A DNA stretch of 21,579 nt from an uncultured Bacteroidales bacterium (GTDB lineage: Bacteria; Bacteroidota; Bacteroidia; Bacteroidales; UBA932): contig CAKVBK010000025.1 of assembly GCA_934725285.1 (NCBI GenBank), positions 1 to 21,579 on the forward strand, given 5' to 3'. Within the stretch, counting starts at the first letter, position 1. Each line of letters begins with the position of its first letter. The notes beneath the pieces were generated by a model that was given only the letters and a program-made list of their open reading frames with translations, ran no database searches and was not told the DNA's origin. A program made the position numbers and the translations under genes. Positions 1 through 7,629 of the stretch are shown here, in pieces.

Positions 1-102
1 ACACTGAAGGTTTCCTGCAAAGGAATGAGAACCATCGAGAAGAAAGGCCTTGACGCCGCTCTCAGAGAGGCACAGGCCAAAGGATATGTCGGCCTTGTTT
101 AA
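1..102 (+). CDS. rpmB: 50S ribosomal protein L28, C-terminal part
   Basis: This is the last 33 codons of an open frame that enters from the left edge and ends with TAA at 100-102. The translation contains KGMRTIEKKGLDAAL, which matches the conserved C-terminal region of bacterial L28 (structural protein of the large ribosomal subunit). The N-terminal part is outside the window. It sits 13 bp upstream of rpmG and heads a three-gene cluster (L28, L33, DUF4295) that is typical of Bacteroidota. The family call rests on this short segment plus the gene order. Confidence 0.9.
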   Translation, partial: TLKVSCKGMRTIEKKGLDAALREAQAKGYVGLV

Positions 103-115
103 AATCTATTGAGTT

Positions 116-304
116 ATGGCAAAGAAAGCAAAAGGTAACAGGGTGCAGGTCATCCTTGAATGCACTGAGCAGAAAGCAAGCGGTGTGCCTGGAATCTCAA
201 GGTACATCACAACCAAGAACAAGAAGAACACACCTGAGCGTATCGAGCGTAAGAAGTACAATCCTTACCTCCACAAGGTGACCGTTCATCGTGAAATCAA
301 GTAA
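116..304 (+). CDS. rpmG: 50S ribosomal protein L33
   Basis: A 62-residue basic protein starting [16 protein letters not shown] and containing [16 protein letters not shown], the usual L33 signature, with the typical C-terminal lysine (VTVHREIK). L33 is a small component of the large ribosomal subunit near the E site. Only one cysteine is present (in ILEC), so this is the zinc-independent form lacking the paired CxxC knuckles. It lies 13 bp after rpmB and 17 bp before the DUF4295 gene, so the three are probably co-transcribed. Length is within the normal range. Confidence 0.96.
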   Translation: MAKKAKGNRVQVILECTEQKASGVPGISRYITTKNKKNTPERIERKKYNPYLHKVTVHREIK

Positions 305-321
305 ATTTGGAGATATAGACT

Positions 322-483
322 ATGGCAAAGAAAGCAGTCGCTACATTCGCCGCCAAGGCTGGCGCAAAGAGCATGGTGAAGTGCATCCGTATGGACAAGT
401 CACCAAAGACCGGAGCTTACATCTTCACCGAGCTTCTCGTTGAGGCTGAGAAGACAAAGGATTTCTTCGACGCTAAGAAGTAA
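322..483 (+). CDS. DUF4295 family small ribosome-associated protein
   Basis: A 53-residue basic protein, ATG at 322 and TAA at 481-483. It starts MAKKAVATFAAKAG and carries the DUF4295 signature KSPKTGAYIF around residues 27-36, with the usual ending of the DFF(x)K type (here KDFFDAKK). DUF4295 proteins occur in Bacteroidota, almost always directly after rpmG. To my knowledge a member was seen in a flavobacterial ribosome structure and named bL38, but I state that from memory. The gene follows rpmG by 17 bp and precedes a strong terminator, so it is the last gene of the ribosomal operon. Confidence 0.9.
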   Translation: MAKKAVATFAAKAGAKSMVKCIRMDKSPKTGAYIFTELLVEAEKTKDFFDAKK

Positions 484-504
484 ATTTCTGAGATTATATC
501 AATA

Positions 505-534
505 AAGCGCAGACGGTTTCCGCCTGCGCTTTTT
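505..534 (+). terminator. Rho-independent terminator of the rpmB-rpmG-DUF4295 operon
   Basis: A 12-bp stem with one A-C mismatch: AAGCGCAGACGG at 505-516 and CCGCCTGCGCTT at 520-531, with a TTT loop. A run of T (530-534) follows at once. It starts 22 bp after the DUF4295 stop codon. Confidence 0.9.
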
Positions 535-549
535 GTCTTGATACAATCC

Positions 550-646
550 CACATTGCGCTCGGTTTTCACTGACTTGCCTGACGGCGAATTTAGGATGCA
601 CCTCGGCAATGTCGAAATAAATTTCACATTGCGCTCGGTTTTCACT
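550..646 (+). repeat. 22-bp direct repeat pair upstream of ftsY
   Basis: The same 22 bases (CACATTGCGCTCGG followed by TTTTCACT) occur at 550-571 and 625-646, with starts 75 bp apart. The second copy runs directly into the -7 box at 646-653. The first is followed by a sequence that does not match TAnnTTTG. The rest of the 484-674 gap shows no coding potential. It may be a duplicated promoter or a dispersed promoter-linked repeat. Confidence 0.85.
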
Positions 647-653
647 AAATTTG
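646..653 (+). promoter_or_regulatory. Bacteroidota -7 box for ftsY
   Basis: TAAATTTG matches the Bacteroidota sigma-ABfr -7 consensus TAnnTTTG. It lies 21 bp before the ftsY ATG, giving a short leader. No good TTTG -33 box is seen at the usual spacing; that position is occupied by the second copy of the 22-bp repeat. Confidence 0.7.
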
Positions 654-674
654 TAAATTGTAATTTAGAACGTT

Positions 675-1607
675 ATGGGATTGTTTGACAGAGGAGTCAA
701 GAAGACGAAGGAGGGCTTTTTCCAGAGGCTTTCAAGGTCGATAATCGGCAAGTCCAAGGTTGACGACAGTGTTCTCGATGCCATCGAGGAAGCTCTTGTC
801 GCGTCGGATATGGGCGTTGACACAACGCTTAAGATCGTCGATAGCCTTGAGGAAAGGGTCAGCAAGGACAAATATATGTCTTTCGACGAATTGGTGGCCA
901 TGCTTCGTGACGAGATCGGCATATTGCTGAACGTTGACGGTGAGGAATCTCCAAAGGAACCGTTCGACCTTGCGAAGAAGCCCCTTGTCGTCATGGTTGT
1001 CGGTGTCAACGGTGTCGGGAAGACCACGACCATCGGCAAACTTGCCGCCCGTTACAAGGCGATGGGCAGGAAGGTGATGATCGGAGCCGCCGACACATTC
1101 CGGGCCGCTGCTGTTGACCAGCTCCAGATTTGGGCCGACAGGGCCGGTGTGGAAATTGTAAAGCAGGGCATGGGCTCGGATCCCGCATCGGTCGCTTTCG
1201 ACACGGTCAAATCTGCCGTGGCCAAAGGTGCGGACGTTGTCCTGATCGACACGGCGGGAAGACTCCATAACAGGATAGACCTGATGAATGAACTGACCAA
1301 GATCCGTAACGTGATGCGAAAGGTCATTCCGGATGCCCCGCATGAGGTGCTTCTCGTGTTGGATGCGTCCACCGGTCAGAATGCCTACCAGCAGGCCAAG
1401 GAGTTCTCACGTGCCACGGACATCACCTCCCTTGCGATCACCAAGTTGGACGGCACGGCGAAAGGAGGGGTGGTCATCGGAATTGTTGACCAGCTTAAGG
1501 TTCCTGTCAAGTTCATAGGAATCGGCGAGGGCATCGATGATCTTAAAGTGTTTGACAAGAAGGAGTTCGTGGAATCACTGTTCTCCAGAGAGGATATTGA
1601 CAAATAA
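675..1607 (+). CDS. ftsY: Signal recognition particle receptor FtsY
   Basis: FtsY is the membrane-docked SRP GTPase that receives ribosome-SRP complexes and hands them to SecYEG. This 310-residue protein has the N domain helices (about 1-95) and the G domain: P-loop GVNGVGKTTT at 110-119, DTFRAAA at 140-146, DTAGR at 192-196, TKLD at 256-259 and GIGEGIDDL at 282-290. The acidic A domain of E. coli FtsY is missing, as is usual in this phylum; an N-terminal amphipathic stretch (GLFDRGVKKTKEGFFQRLS) probably binds the membrane. FtsY rather than Ffh is indicated by the lack of an M domain. It is the first gene of a rightward block, 11 bp before pheT. Confidence 0.97.
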   Translation: MGLFDRGVKKTKEGFFQRLSRSIIGKSKVDDSVLDAIEEALVASDMGVDTTLKIVDSLEERVSKDKYMSFDELVAMLRDEIGILLNVDGEESPKEPFDLAKKPLVVMVVGVNGVGKTTTIGKLAARYKAMGRKVMIGAADTFRAAAVDQLQIWADRAGVEIVKQGMGSDPASVAFDTVKSAVAKGADVVLIDTAGRLHNRIDLMNELTKIRNVMRKVIPDAPHEVLLVLDASTGQNAYQQAKEFSRATDITSLAITKLDGTAKGGVVIGIVDQLKVPVKFIGIGEGIDDLKVFDKKEFVESLFSREDIDK

Positions 1608-1618
1608 AACATCAGAAT

Positions 1619-4060
1619 ATGAAGCTATCTTACAACTGGCTAAAGGATTATCTTGAATCCGATCTTACTCCGCAGCAGATCGCGGATGCTATGACATCTA
1701 TAGGAATCGAAGTGGATGGCGTCGATGAACAGGAGGAGATTCCCGGCGGGCTTGCCGGGGTCGTTGTCGCCGAGGTCCTTGAGTGCGTGGCGCATCCTGA
1801 CTCGGACCACCTTCACGTCACAAAGGTCAACGACGGAACCGGTGAGCCTCTGACCGTTGTGTGCGGAGCTCCGAACGTGGCTGCCGGCCAGAAAGTCCTC
1901 TTCGCCAGAATCGGAGCGGTGCTTCCGGGAGACTTCAAGATCAAGAAATCCAAGATCCGCGGTGTGGAATCATTCGGCATGATCTGCGCCGAGGACGAGC
2001 TTGGAATCGGCAACGACCACGCCGGCATAAAGGTCCTTCCAGCCGACGCACCTGTCGGAACACCGGCCAAGGAATATCTCCACCTCAAGACCGAGGCTGT
2101 CATTGAATATGAGATCACGGCCAACAGGGTAGATGCTGCATCGCACATCGGTGTGGCACGCGACCTCTATGCCTGGATGACGCTCAATGATATTCATTGC
2201 TCATTCAAGTACCCTTCAGTGGACGCATGGAAACCAGGCGAGGGAAAGGGAATTCCTGTAGAGGTTCAGGACGCGACGGCCGCTCCGCGCTATTGCGGAA
2301 TCACGATCAAGGGCGTGAAGGTCGGACCGTCCCCAGAATGGCTTCAGAAGAAGCTGTTGTCCATCGGGCTCAGACCGATCGACAATGTCGTCGATGTTTC
2401 CAATTTCGTGCTTTTTGAACTTGGACAGCCTTTGCACACATTCGATGCGGACAAGATCAACGGCGGCAAGGTGATCGTGAGAAGGGCGACCGAGGGAGAG
2501 AAGATCACCACTCTTGACGAGGTCGAGAGAAAACTTTCCGCCGATGACATCGTGATCGCCAACGCCGACGGCCCTATGTGCATCGCCGGAGTGTTCGGCG
2601 GCATTGATTCCGGTGTCAAGGCCGACACCGTCAATGTCTTCGTCGAGAGCGCATACTTCGATCCGGGGTCAATCCGCAAGACATCCAAGAGACATACTCT
2701 CCAGACCGACGCCTCATTCCGCTACGAGAGGGGAGCCGACCCTGGAATCAATGAATATGCCGCCAAGCGCGCCGCTCTTCTGATTCAGGAAGTTGCCGGC
2801 GGAGAGATTGTCGGAGGAATCGAGGAGTTCTACCCGACAAAGATCGAGAAGAAGGTCATCGACCTTGACTATGGCCGTATCGAGAGGTTCATCGGCAAGA
2901 AGATCGGCCATGACACGATCGAGAGGATTCTTACCGCCCTTGCCTACGAGTTCATCGAGAAGCGTGAGGGTGGAGCCAAGGTGGCCGCTCCGTCCTACAT
3001 GATCGATGTGACGAGGGAGTGTGATGTCGTCGAGGAGATCCTCAGAATCTACGGCTACAACAACATCGACCTGCCTCAGCACATGAAGATGTCTGTCAAC
3101 GCCACCCCTTCGCCGGAGCCTGAGGCCATCCGCAACGGAATCTCCAACTTCCTTGCGGCCAACGGATTCGTCGAGATAATGAACAATTCCCTCACGAAGG
3201 GCGCTTACTATAAGGGACTTACTACCTATCCGGAGGAAAAGAGCGTGACGATCGTCAACCCTCTGAGCTCGGATTTGAACGTGATGAGGCAGACCCTCAT
3301 ATTCAGCGGCCTTGAGGTTGTCGCCTACAATCTGAACCGTCAGATCACCTCAATGAAACTCTTTGAATATGGCTCCGTTTACAGCCGTAATCCTGAGATG
3401 GACGGCAAGACGCTCGCCTCCTATGAGGAGCATCCGGCGTTCTCTATGTTCGTGACAGGAACTACGGAGAAGTCATGGAACAGCCAGCCTGGAAAGAGCA
3501 CCTTCTTCGAACTGAAAGGCTATGTGGATCTGCTTCTGAGACGCTTCGGCGCCAATCTTTACCAGATGGAGGCCACTGCGGCTCCCGCTGACATATTCAG
3601 TGAGGGTGTCGCCTATGCCCTTCCTGGGCAGCATCTGCCGCTCGCGGTTCTTGGAACAGTGGCTCCTGCTATCGCGAAGAAGTTCGGTGTCCGTCAGCCT
3701 GTGTTCGTCGCCGAGATCAACTGGAACACGCTGTTCCAGCTTGTCAAGAGAGACAAGGTGGCCTTCAAGGAGATGCCTAAGTTCCCGGAGGTCAGGAGGG
3801 ATTTCGCGCTTCTGCTTGACGAGAGCGTAAGCTACGCCGACCTCTACAAGAGTTCGTTCAAGGCGGGCAAGAAACTTCTCAAGCAGGTTACCTTGTTCGA
3901 TGTCTACCGTGGAGACAAGATTCCGGCGGGCAAGAAGCAGTACGCCCTTGGGTTTGTGCTTCAGGATCTGGAGAAAACTTTGACCGATGAGGATGTGGAG
4001 AGGATCATGAAGAAGCTTCTCTCCACATTCCAGAACGAGTACGGCGCCACATTGAGGTAA
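1619..4060 (+). CDS. pheT: Phenylalanine--tRNA ligase beta subunit
   Basis: PheT is the large subunit of the alpha2-beta2 enzyme that charges tRNA-Phe. At 813 residues it is full length. Regions in order: N-terminal MKLSYNWLKDYL; an EMAP-II-like tRNA-binding OB fold at about 39-150 (VVCGAPN, FKIKKSKIRGVES, MICAEDELGI); the B3/B4 region at about 215-390, which in this family carries editing activity; the B5 domain at about 410-480 (ending near ILRIYGYNNIDLPQ); the catalytic-like core to about 690; and a C-terminal FDX-ACB anticodon-binding domain at about 720-813 (FPEVRRDFALLLDE). pheS is not in this window, so the subunits are unlinked here. It follows ftsY by 11 bp and precedes the next gene by 4 bp. 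Confidence 0.97.
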   Translation: MKLSYNWLKDYLESDLTPQQIADAMTSIGIEVDGVDEQEEIPGGLAGVVVAEVLECVAHPDSDHLHVTKVNDGTGEPLTVVCGAPNVAAGQKVLFARIGAVLPGDFKIKKSKIRGVESFGMICAEDELGIGNDHAGIKVLPADAPVGTPAKEYLHLKTEAVIEYEITANRVDAASHIGVARDLYAWMTLNDIHCSFKYPSVDAWKPGEGKGIPVEVQDATAAPRYCGITIKGVKVGPSPEWLQKKLLSIGLRPIDNVVDVSNFVLFELGQPLHTFDADKINGGKVIVRRATEGEKITTLDEVERKLSADDIVIANADGPMCIAGVFGGIDSGVKADTVNVFVESAYFDPGSIRKTSKRHTLQTDASFRYERGADPGINEYAAKRAALLIQEVAGGEIVGGIEEFYPTKIEKKVIDLDYGRIERFIGKKIGHDTIERILTALAYEFIEKREGGAKVAAPSYMIDVTRECDVVEEILRIYGYNNIDLPQHMKMSVNATPSPEPEAIRNGISNFLAANGFVEIMNNSLTKGAYYKGLTTYPEEKSVTIVNPLSSDLNVMRQTLIFSGLEVVAYNLNRQITSMKLFEYGSVYSRNPEMDGKTLASYEEHPAFSMFVTGTTEKSWNSQPGKSTFFELKGYVDLLLRRFGANLYQMEATAAPADIFSEGVAYALPGQHLPLAVLGTVAPAIAKKFGVRQPVFVAEINWNTLFQLVKRDKVAFKEMPKFPEVRRDFALLLDESVSYADLYKSSFKAGKKLLKQVTLFDVYRGDKIPAGKKQYALGFVLQDLEKTLTDEDVERIMKKLLSTFQNEYGATLR

Positions 4061-4064
4061 GGTC

Positions 4065-4757
4065 ATGAGAAAGGTTCTCAGGATAGTTCTTCCGATTGCC
4101 GCAGTTGCCTTGATGGCATGTGCCCGTGAGGCGAGGGTGATCCCGGTACGCAAGATGGAGCGGATCTATCGTGAGATGTTCCTTGCTGATCAATGGCTTG
4201 CCGACAATCCTGACAAGAGGACGACTGCTGACACGACTTGGTTCTACGAGCCGATTTTCGAGAAATACGGATTCACACTCAAGGACTATCAGAAGAGTGT
4301 GGACTATTACCTGAATGATCCGAAGCGCTACGCTGAGATGATTGGCCGTGTCTCGGATGGACTCCGTGCCGAGTCAGCAGTGTTGAACAAGAAGATAGCT
4401 CTGGAGGACAAGGCCCGCTTCACGGCAGATTCTATCGCCAACGCGCGCAAGGCTTTGCCGGAGAGGGATTTGCATCCTGCCGTTGACATATTCAAAGGCA
4501 GCTTTGCGATGGACAGTGTCTGCTTCTTGAAAGATTCAGCCGGGGCGTATTATCTCGCGCCGGTTGTCAGGGACACGATGTTTCTCGGGCCGGAGCTGAT
4601 CATACGGGACACCTTGCCTGTCCTTGCTGATTCCGCTGCTGTCGATCTTGACGTGGAGCAGATGACGGAATCATTGAGGAGGCTCCCGGAGGTGCCAAAG
4701 AGAATCAACAAGAGCTTGAGACTGGTTTCGTCAAAAGAATTGATTGAAAATGAATAG
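4065..4757 (+). CDS. DUF4296 family lipoprotein
   Basis: A 230-residue protein with a lipoprotein signal: basic MRKVLR, a hydrophobic stretch and lipobox LMAC with the lipidated cysteine at 19. Residues about 28-100 fit DUF4296: a Met-rich helix (KMERIYREMFLADQWL), a FEKYGFTLKDYQKSVDYYLNDP segment and a following helix. The function of DUF4296 proteins is unknown; as lipoproteins they should sit in the inner or outer membrane facing the periplasm. The C-terminal half (about 140-230) is polar and unrecognised. The ATG is 4 bp after the pheT stop and its end overlaps the next gene by 8 bp, which points to translational coupling. Confidence 0.8.
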   Translation: MRKVLRIVLPIAAVALMACAREARVIPVRKMERIYREMFLADQWLADNPDKRTTADTTWFYEPIFEKYGFTLKDYQKSVDYYLNDPKRYAEMIGRVSDGLRAESAVLNKKIALEDKARFTADSIANARKALPERDLHPAVDIFKGSFAMDSVCFLKDSAGAYYLAPVVRDTMFLGPELIIRDTLPVLADSAAVDLDVEQMTESLRRLPEVPKRINKSLRLVSSKELIENE

Positions 4758-5934
4758 AATAGCTGCGGAATATGTGTTTCCCCTCGGAGGCGTGGCACCG
4801 ATACGGAACGGTTTTGTCGAATACGATGGTGATGGAACCGTGACCGCTGTCGGGGAGTGTCACGAGCCGGATGAGGAGAATGTCTTTGTCAAAGGCGCGA
4901 TTGTCCCGGGTTTTGTCAACACTCACTGTCATCTTGAGCTTTCCTACTTGTGGAAATCTTTCCGCAAGGGAACTGGTATGGCCGGCTTCATCGACCAGAT
5001 CAACGAGATGAGGGACAACAAGAGCTTGGACGAGAAGCTTTGCGACATTTCTCATTGGATGAATGTGATGTGGAATCGTGGAGTGTCCGCTATGGCCGAC
5101 ATCAGCAACTGTGCTGACACGTTCGCCATCAAGAAAGCGTCCCCGATGTACACAAGAACGTTTCTGGAAGTATTCGGGACAGAGCCACAAGATTGTTCAG
5201 CCGTCATGGATAATGTGATGAGGCTCAAGATTGTGGCCGAAAGCTGCGGACTTGACGCCGCACCTGCGCCTCATGCGTGCTACACGATGAGTCCCGAGCT
5301 TGTCACAGCCGTCTCCGCGGAAGGACTGAAGTCGGGATTCCTGTCATTCCATTCGGAAGAGACTGAGGAAGAGGAGGATATGCTGAAATATGGCCGCGGG
5401 GCCATGTGGGACAACCGGAAAGCCGCCGGAATGAGTGTGCCTCCGGTGACCGGGAAGTCGTCCCTGCTCTATTTCATTGACAGACTTGAGAAGGCCCATC
5501 CCGCACCTTTTGACGAACACATCCTGCTGGTCCACGAGGTCTGTATGGAGCAAGACGGGATCGATGCCGTGAAGAAAGTTATGAATCACCCGTTCGTGGC
5601 ACTTTGCCCGAGGTCGAACATATTCATACATAATTCATTGCCACCCGTGCCATTGATGCGCCGCAATGGCTTGAAGATCACTGTCGGGACTGATTCGCTT
5701 TCGAGCAATGACGATCTTGATGTCATCGGGGAACTTTTCTGTATTCAGGATGCTTTCCCGGAGATCGGCTTGAATGAGCTTCTGACATGGGCGTGTCAGA
5801 ATGGCGCGGAGTTCCTGTCCAAGGAGGATGAATATGGCCGCATCGCTGTCGGAATGAAGCCTGGACTGGTCATCGTGGAAAATCTGGACGGTGATCGTCT
5901 TACTTCTGATAGTGTGTCACATAGAATTATTTAG
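4750..5934 (+). CDS. Metal-dependent amidohydrolase of the deaminase/chlorohydrolase type
   Basis: Cytosolic amidohydrolase, 394 residues from the ATG at 4750; an upstream in-frame TTG at 4744 is a poorer start. The metal-site pattern of the TIM-barrel deaminases is visible: HCH at 59-61 in GFVNTHCHLELS, H201 and E204 in FHSEE, H262 in LVHEV, and D315 in VGTDSLSSND, with APHACYTMS around 172-180. This set fits the adenosine/SAH/guanine/aminofutalosine deaminase branch rather than urease or dihydroorotase. Substrate cannot be named: no futalosine-pathway genes are visible, and the neighbours are a DUF4296 gene (8-bp overlap) and a radical SAM gene (2-bp gap). A nucleoside or modified-base deaminase is the most likely role. 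Confidence 0.8.
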   Translation: MNRIAAEYVFPLGGVAPIRNGFVEYDGDGTVTAVGECHEPDEENVFVKGAIVPGFVNTHCHLELSYLWKSFRKGTGMAGFIDQINEMRDNKSLDEKLCDISHWMNVMWNRGVSAMADISNCADTFAIKKASPMYTRTFLEVFGTEPQDCSAVMDNVMRLKIVAESCGLDAAPAPHACYTMSPELVTAVSAEGLKSGFLSFHSEETEEEEDMLKYGRGAMWDNRKAAGMSVPPVTGKSSLLYFIDRLEKAHPAPFDEHILLVHEVCMEQDGIDAVKKVMNHPFVALCPRSNIFIHNSLPPVPLMRRNGLKITVGTDSLSSNDDLDVIGELFCIQDAFPEIGLNELLTWACQNGAEFLSKEDEYGRIAVGMKPGLVIVENLDGDRLTSDSVSHRII

Positions 5935-5936
5935 CT

Positions 5937-6692
5937 ATGATGCGAGAGGAACTTGTGTTCGGGCCGATACATTCCAGAAGATTAGGATCTTCTTTGGGAA
6001 TCAATCTGCTTCCGACGAAAGGGAAACTATGCAATTTCGATTGCATATATTGCGAGTGTGGCTGGAACAAGGACGGCCGGGGAGACCGGAGGCTTCCCAC
6101 CGCGGCTGAACTTCACGTGACTTTGGACGCAAAACTGAAAGAGTGCCATGACGCGGGAACTTCGATTGACTCGATAACGTTCTCTGGAGACGGCGAACCG
6201 ACCCTGAATCCGGATTTCGCTGAAATAATTGAGATTACCACCGCCTTGAGGGACGTGTATTTCCCGCAGGCTAAAGTGTCAGTCCTTTCGAACGCCACGA
6301 GAATATTCAGAAAGGATGTCTTCGAGGCGTTGAAGAAAGTGGACAACCCTATTTTGAAGATTGACGCCCCGACGGACGAGCTTGCTTCCATGATAAACCA
6401 GCCGCAAGGAGAATATCACGTTGATGACATCGTCGCTGACCTGATGAGATTTGATGGGAACTTTGTGCTTCAGACAATGTTTCTGAGATCACCTTCCTTT
6501 GACTCTTCCTCGCCGGAGGTGCTGGATGGATGGATGAATATAGTGAGAAAACTAAAACCGAGAGAAGTGATGGTCTACACCCTTGACAGGAAGGCTCCGG
6601 CGGAAGGATTGGAGAAATTTTCCGTGGAGGAGATGGGTGAGTTGGTGAAACCTTTGTTGGATGAAGGCTTCTCGATTCAGATAAGAGGTTAG
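5937..6692 (+). CDS. Radical SAM protein of the COG0731-like group
   Basis: A 251-residue protein with the radical SAM [4Fe-4S] motif CNFDCIYCECG at about 32-42 (cysteines 32, 36 and 39; an extra C41 follows). Downstream are TFSGDGEPTLNPDF (SAM-binding GGE-like region, residues about 83-96) and VSVLSNAT. The FGPIHSRRLGSSLGINLLP start and the YCxCGW pattern are typical of Bacteroidota proteins related to COG0731 (wyosine-synthesis-like). No TYW1 flavodoxin or other extra domain is present. ATG codons at 5937 and 5940 are both possible. Its actual substrate is unknown. It follows the amidohydrolase by 2 bp, so the pair may act in one nucleoside-modifying or salvage pathway (inference). Confidence 0.85.
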   Translation: MMREELVFGPIHSRRLGSSLGINLLPTKGKLCNFDCIYCECGWNKDGRGDRRLPTAAELHVTLDAKLKECHDAGTSIDSITFSGDGEPTLNPDFAEIIEITTALRDVYFPQAKVSVLSNATRIFRKDVFEALKKVDNPILKIDAPTDELASMINQPQGEYHVDDIVADLMRFDGNFVLQTMFLRSPSFDSSSPEVLDGWMNIVRKLKPREVMVYTLDRKAPAEGLEKFSVEEMGELVKPLLDEGFSIQIRG

Positions 6693-6734
6693 ACCTTGAC
6701 TCTATCTTGTTGAAAATTAAATATTGGTAATACA

Positions 6735-7628
6735 ATGGAATCTTTGTTCGCAAAGTATGGTTACGCTCCGGATAAGGAACGGATCAGTAAAAGATTGGAC
6801 GCGATCGCGGCCAACATTGACAGCGTGACTTCTCCTGAAGTCCTGCGAAATTGCATGTCGCTTATGGATCTCACGACTCTTCGTACAGAGGACACGCCGG
6901 AGTCTGTGATGAAGCTGGTCGGAAAGGTGAACTCCTTCATGAGAGATTTTCCGGAGTATCCGCTTCCCGCTTCAATCTGTGTGTTCCCGAACTTTGCTTC
7001 TATAGTAAGGGAAAACCTTGACAGCAAGGAAGTTCACGTTACTTCTGTGGCGGGCTGCTTTCCGACTTCGCAGAGTTTCCTTGAAGTCAAGGTCAAGGAA
7101 TGCGAGATGGCTGTCGAGACCGGTGCCGACGAGATTGACATCGTTCTTGCGCTCAATGCTTTTATGGCCGGAGATGACGGGACCGCAAGAAAAGAGATCA
7201 GGACAATACGTGCCGCCATTGATGAGGCCGCGGAAAAGGCCGGCCGCAAGGTCACACTGAAGGTTATCCTTGAGACAGGCTTGCTGGTAACCCCGGAGAA
7301 CATCGCGAATGCTTCTTTCCTTGCGATGGAGGAAGGCGCAGACTTCATCAAGACATCTACCGGAAAAGTGAGCGTCAACGCCACGCCTATGGCCGCTTTC
7401 ATCATGTGTGAGAGCATCAAGGCATTCTATGGAAAGACCGGCAGGAAGGTCGGCTTCAAGGCTGCCGGAGGCATCTCCACATCAAAGGATGCCGTATGCT
7501 ACCATTCCATAGCCAAGTCAATTCTCGGAAACGATTGGATAAACAAGGATCTGTTCCGTTTCGGGGTGAGTCGTCTGGCCAACTCGCTGATGTCCTCTAT
7601 CGAGCAGAAGACCGTAGTCTATTTTTAG
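6735..7628 (+). CDS. deoC: Deoxyribose-phosphate aldolase
   Basis: DeoC splits 2-deoxyribose-5-phosphate into glyceraldehyde-3-phosphate and acetaldehyde, the last step of deoxynucleoside breakdown. This 297-residue cytosolic protein has VTSVAGCFPTSQS (102-114), EIDIVL (133-138, catalytic Asp135), LKVILETGLL (175-184), DFIKTSTGK (203-211, Schiff-base Lys206) and GFKAAGGI (240-247, second catalytic Lys242). It is longer than the E. coli enzyme because of an N-terminal helical extension of about 60-70 residues, common in this phylum. It follows the radical SAM gene by 42 bp and ends 1 bp short of the convergent phosphatase gene, leaving no room for a dedicated terminator. Confidence 0.96.
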   Translation: MESLFAKYGYAPDKERISKRLDAIAANIDSVTSPEVLRNCMSLMDLTTLRTEDTPESVMKLVGKVNSFMRDFPEYPLPASICVFPNFASIVRENLDSKEVHVTSVAGCFPTSQSFLEVKVKECEMAVETGADEIDIVLALNAFMAGDDGTARKEIRTIRAAIDEAAEKAGRKVTLKVILETGLLVTPENIANASFLAMEEGADFIKTSTGKVSVNATPMAAFIMCESIKAFYGKTGRKVGFKAAGGISTSKDAVCYHSIAKSILGNDWINKDLFRFGVSRLANSLMSSIEQKTVVYF

Positions 7629-7629
7629 T

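Noticed and set aside
3473..4153. Minus-strand open frame (226 codons) across the pheT end
   Set aside because: Antisense to conserved PheT C-terminal domains; no independent support.
4744..4752. TTG start for the amidohydrolase
   Set aside because: An ATG two codons later gives the same protein and the usual short overlap; TTG starts are uncommon in this group.
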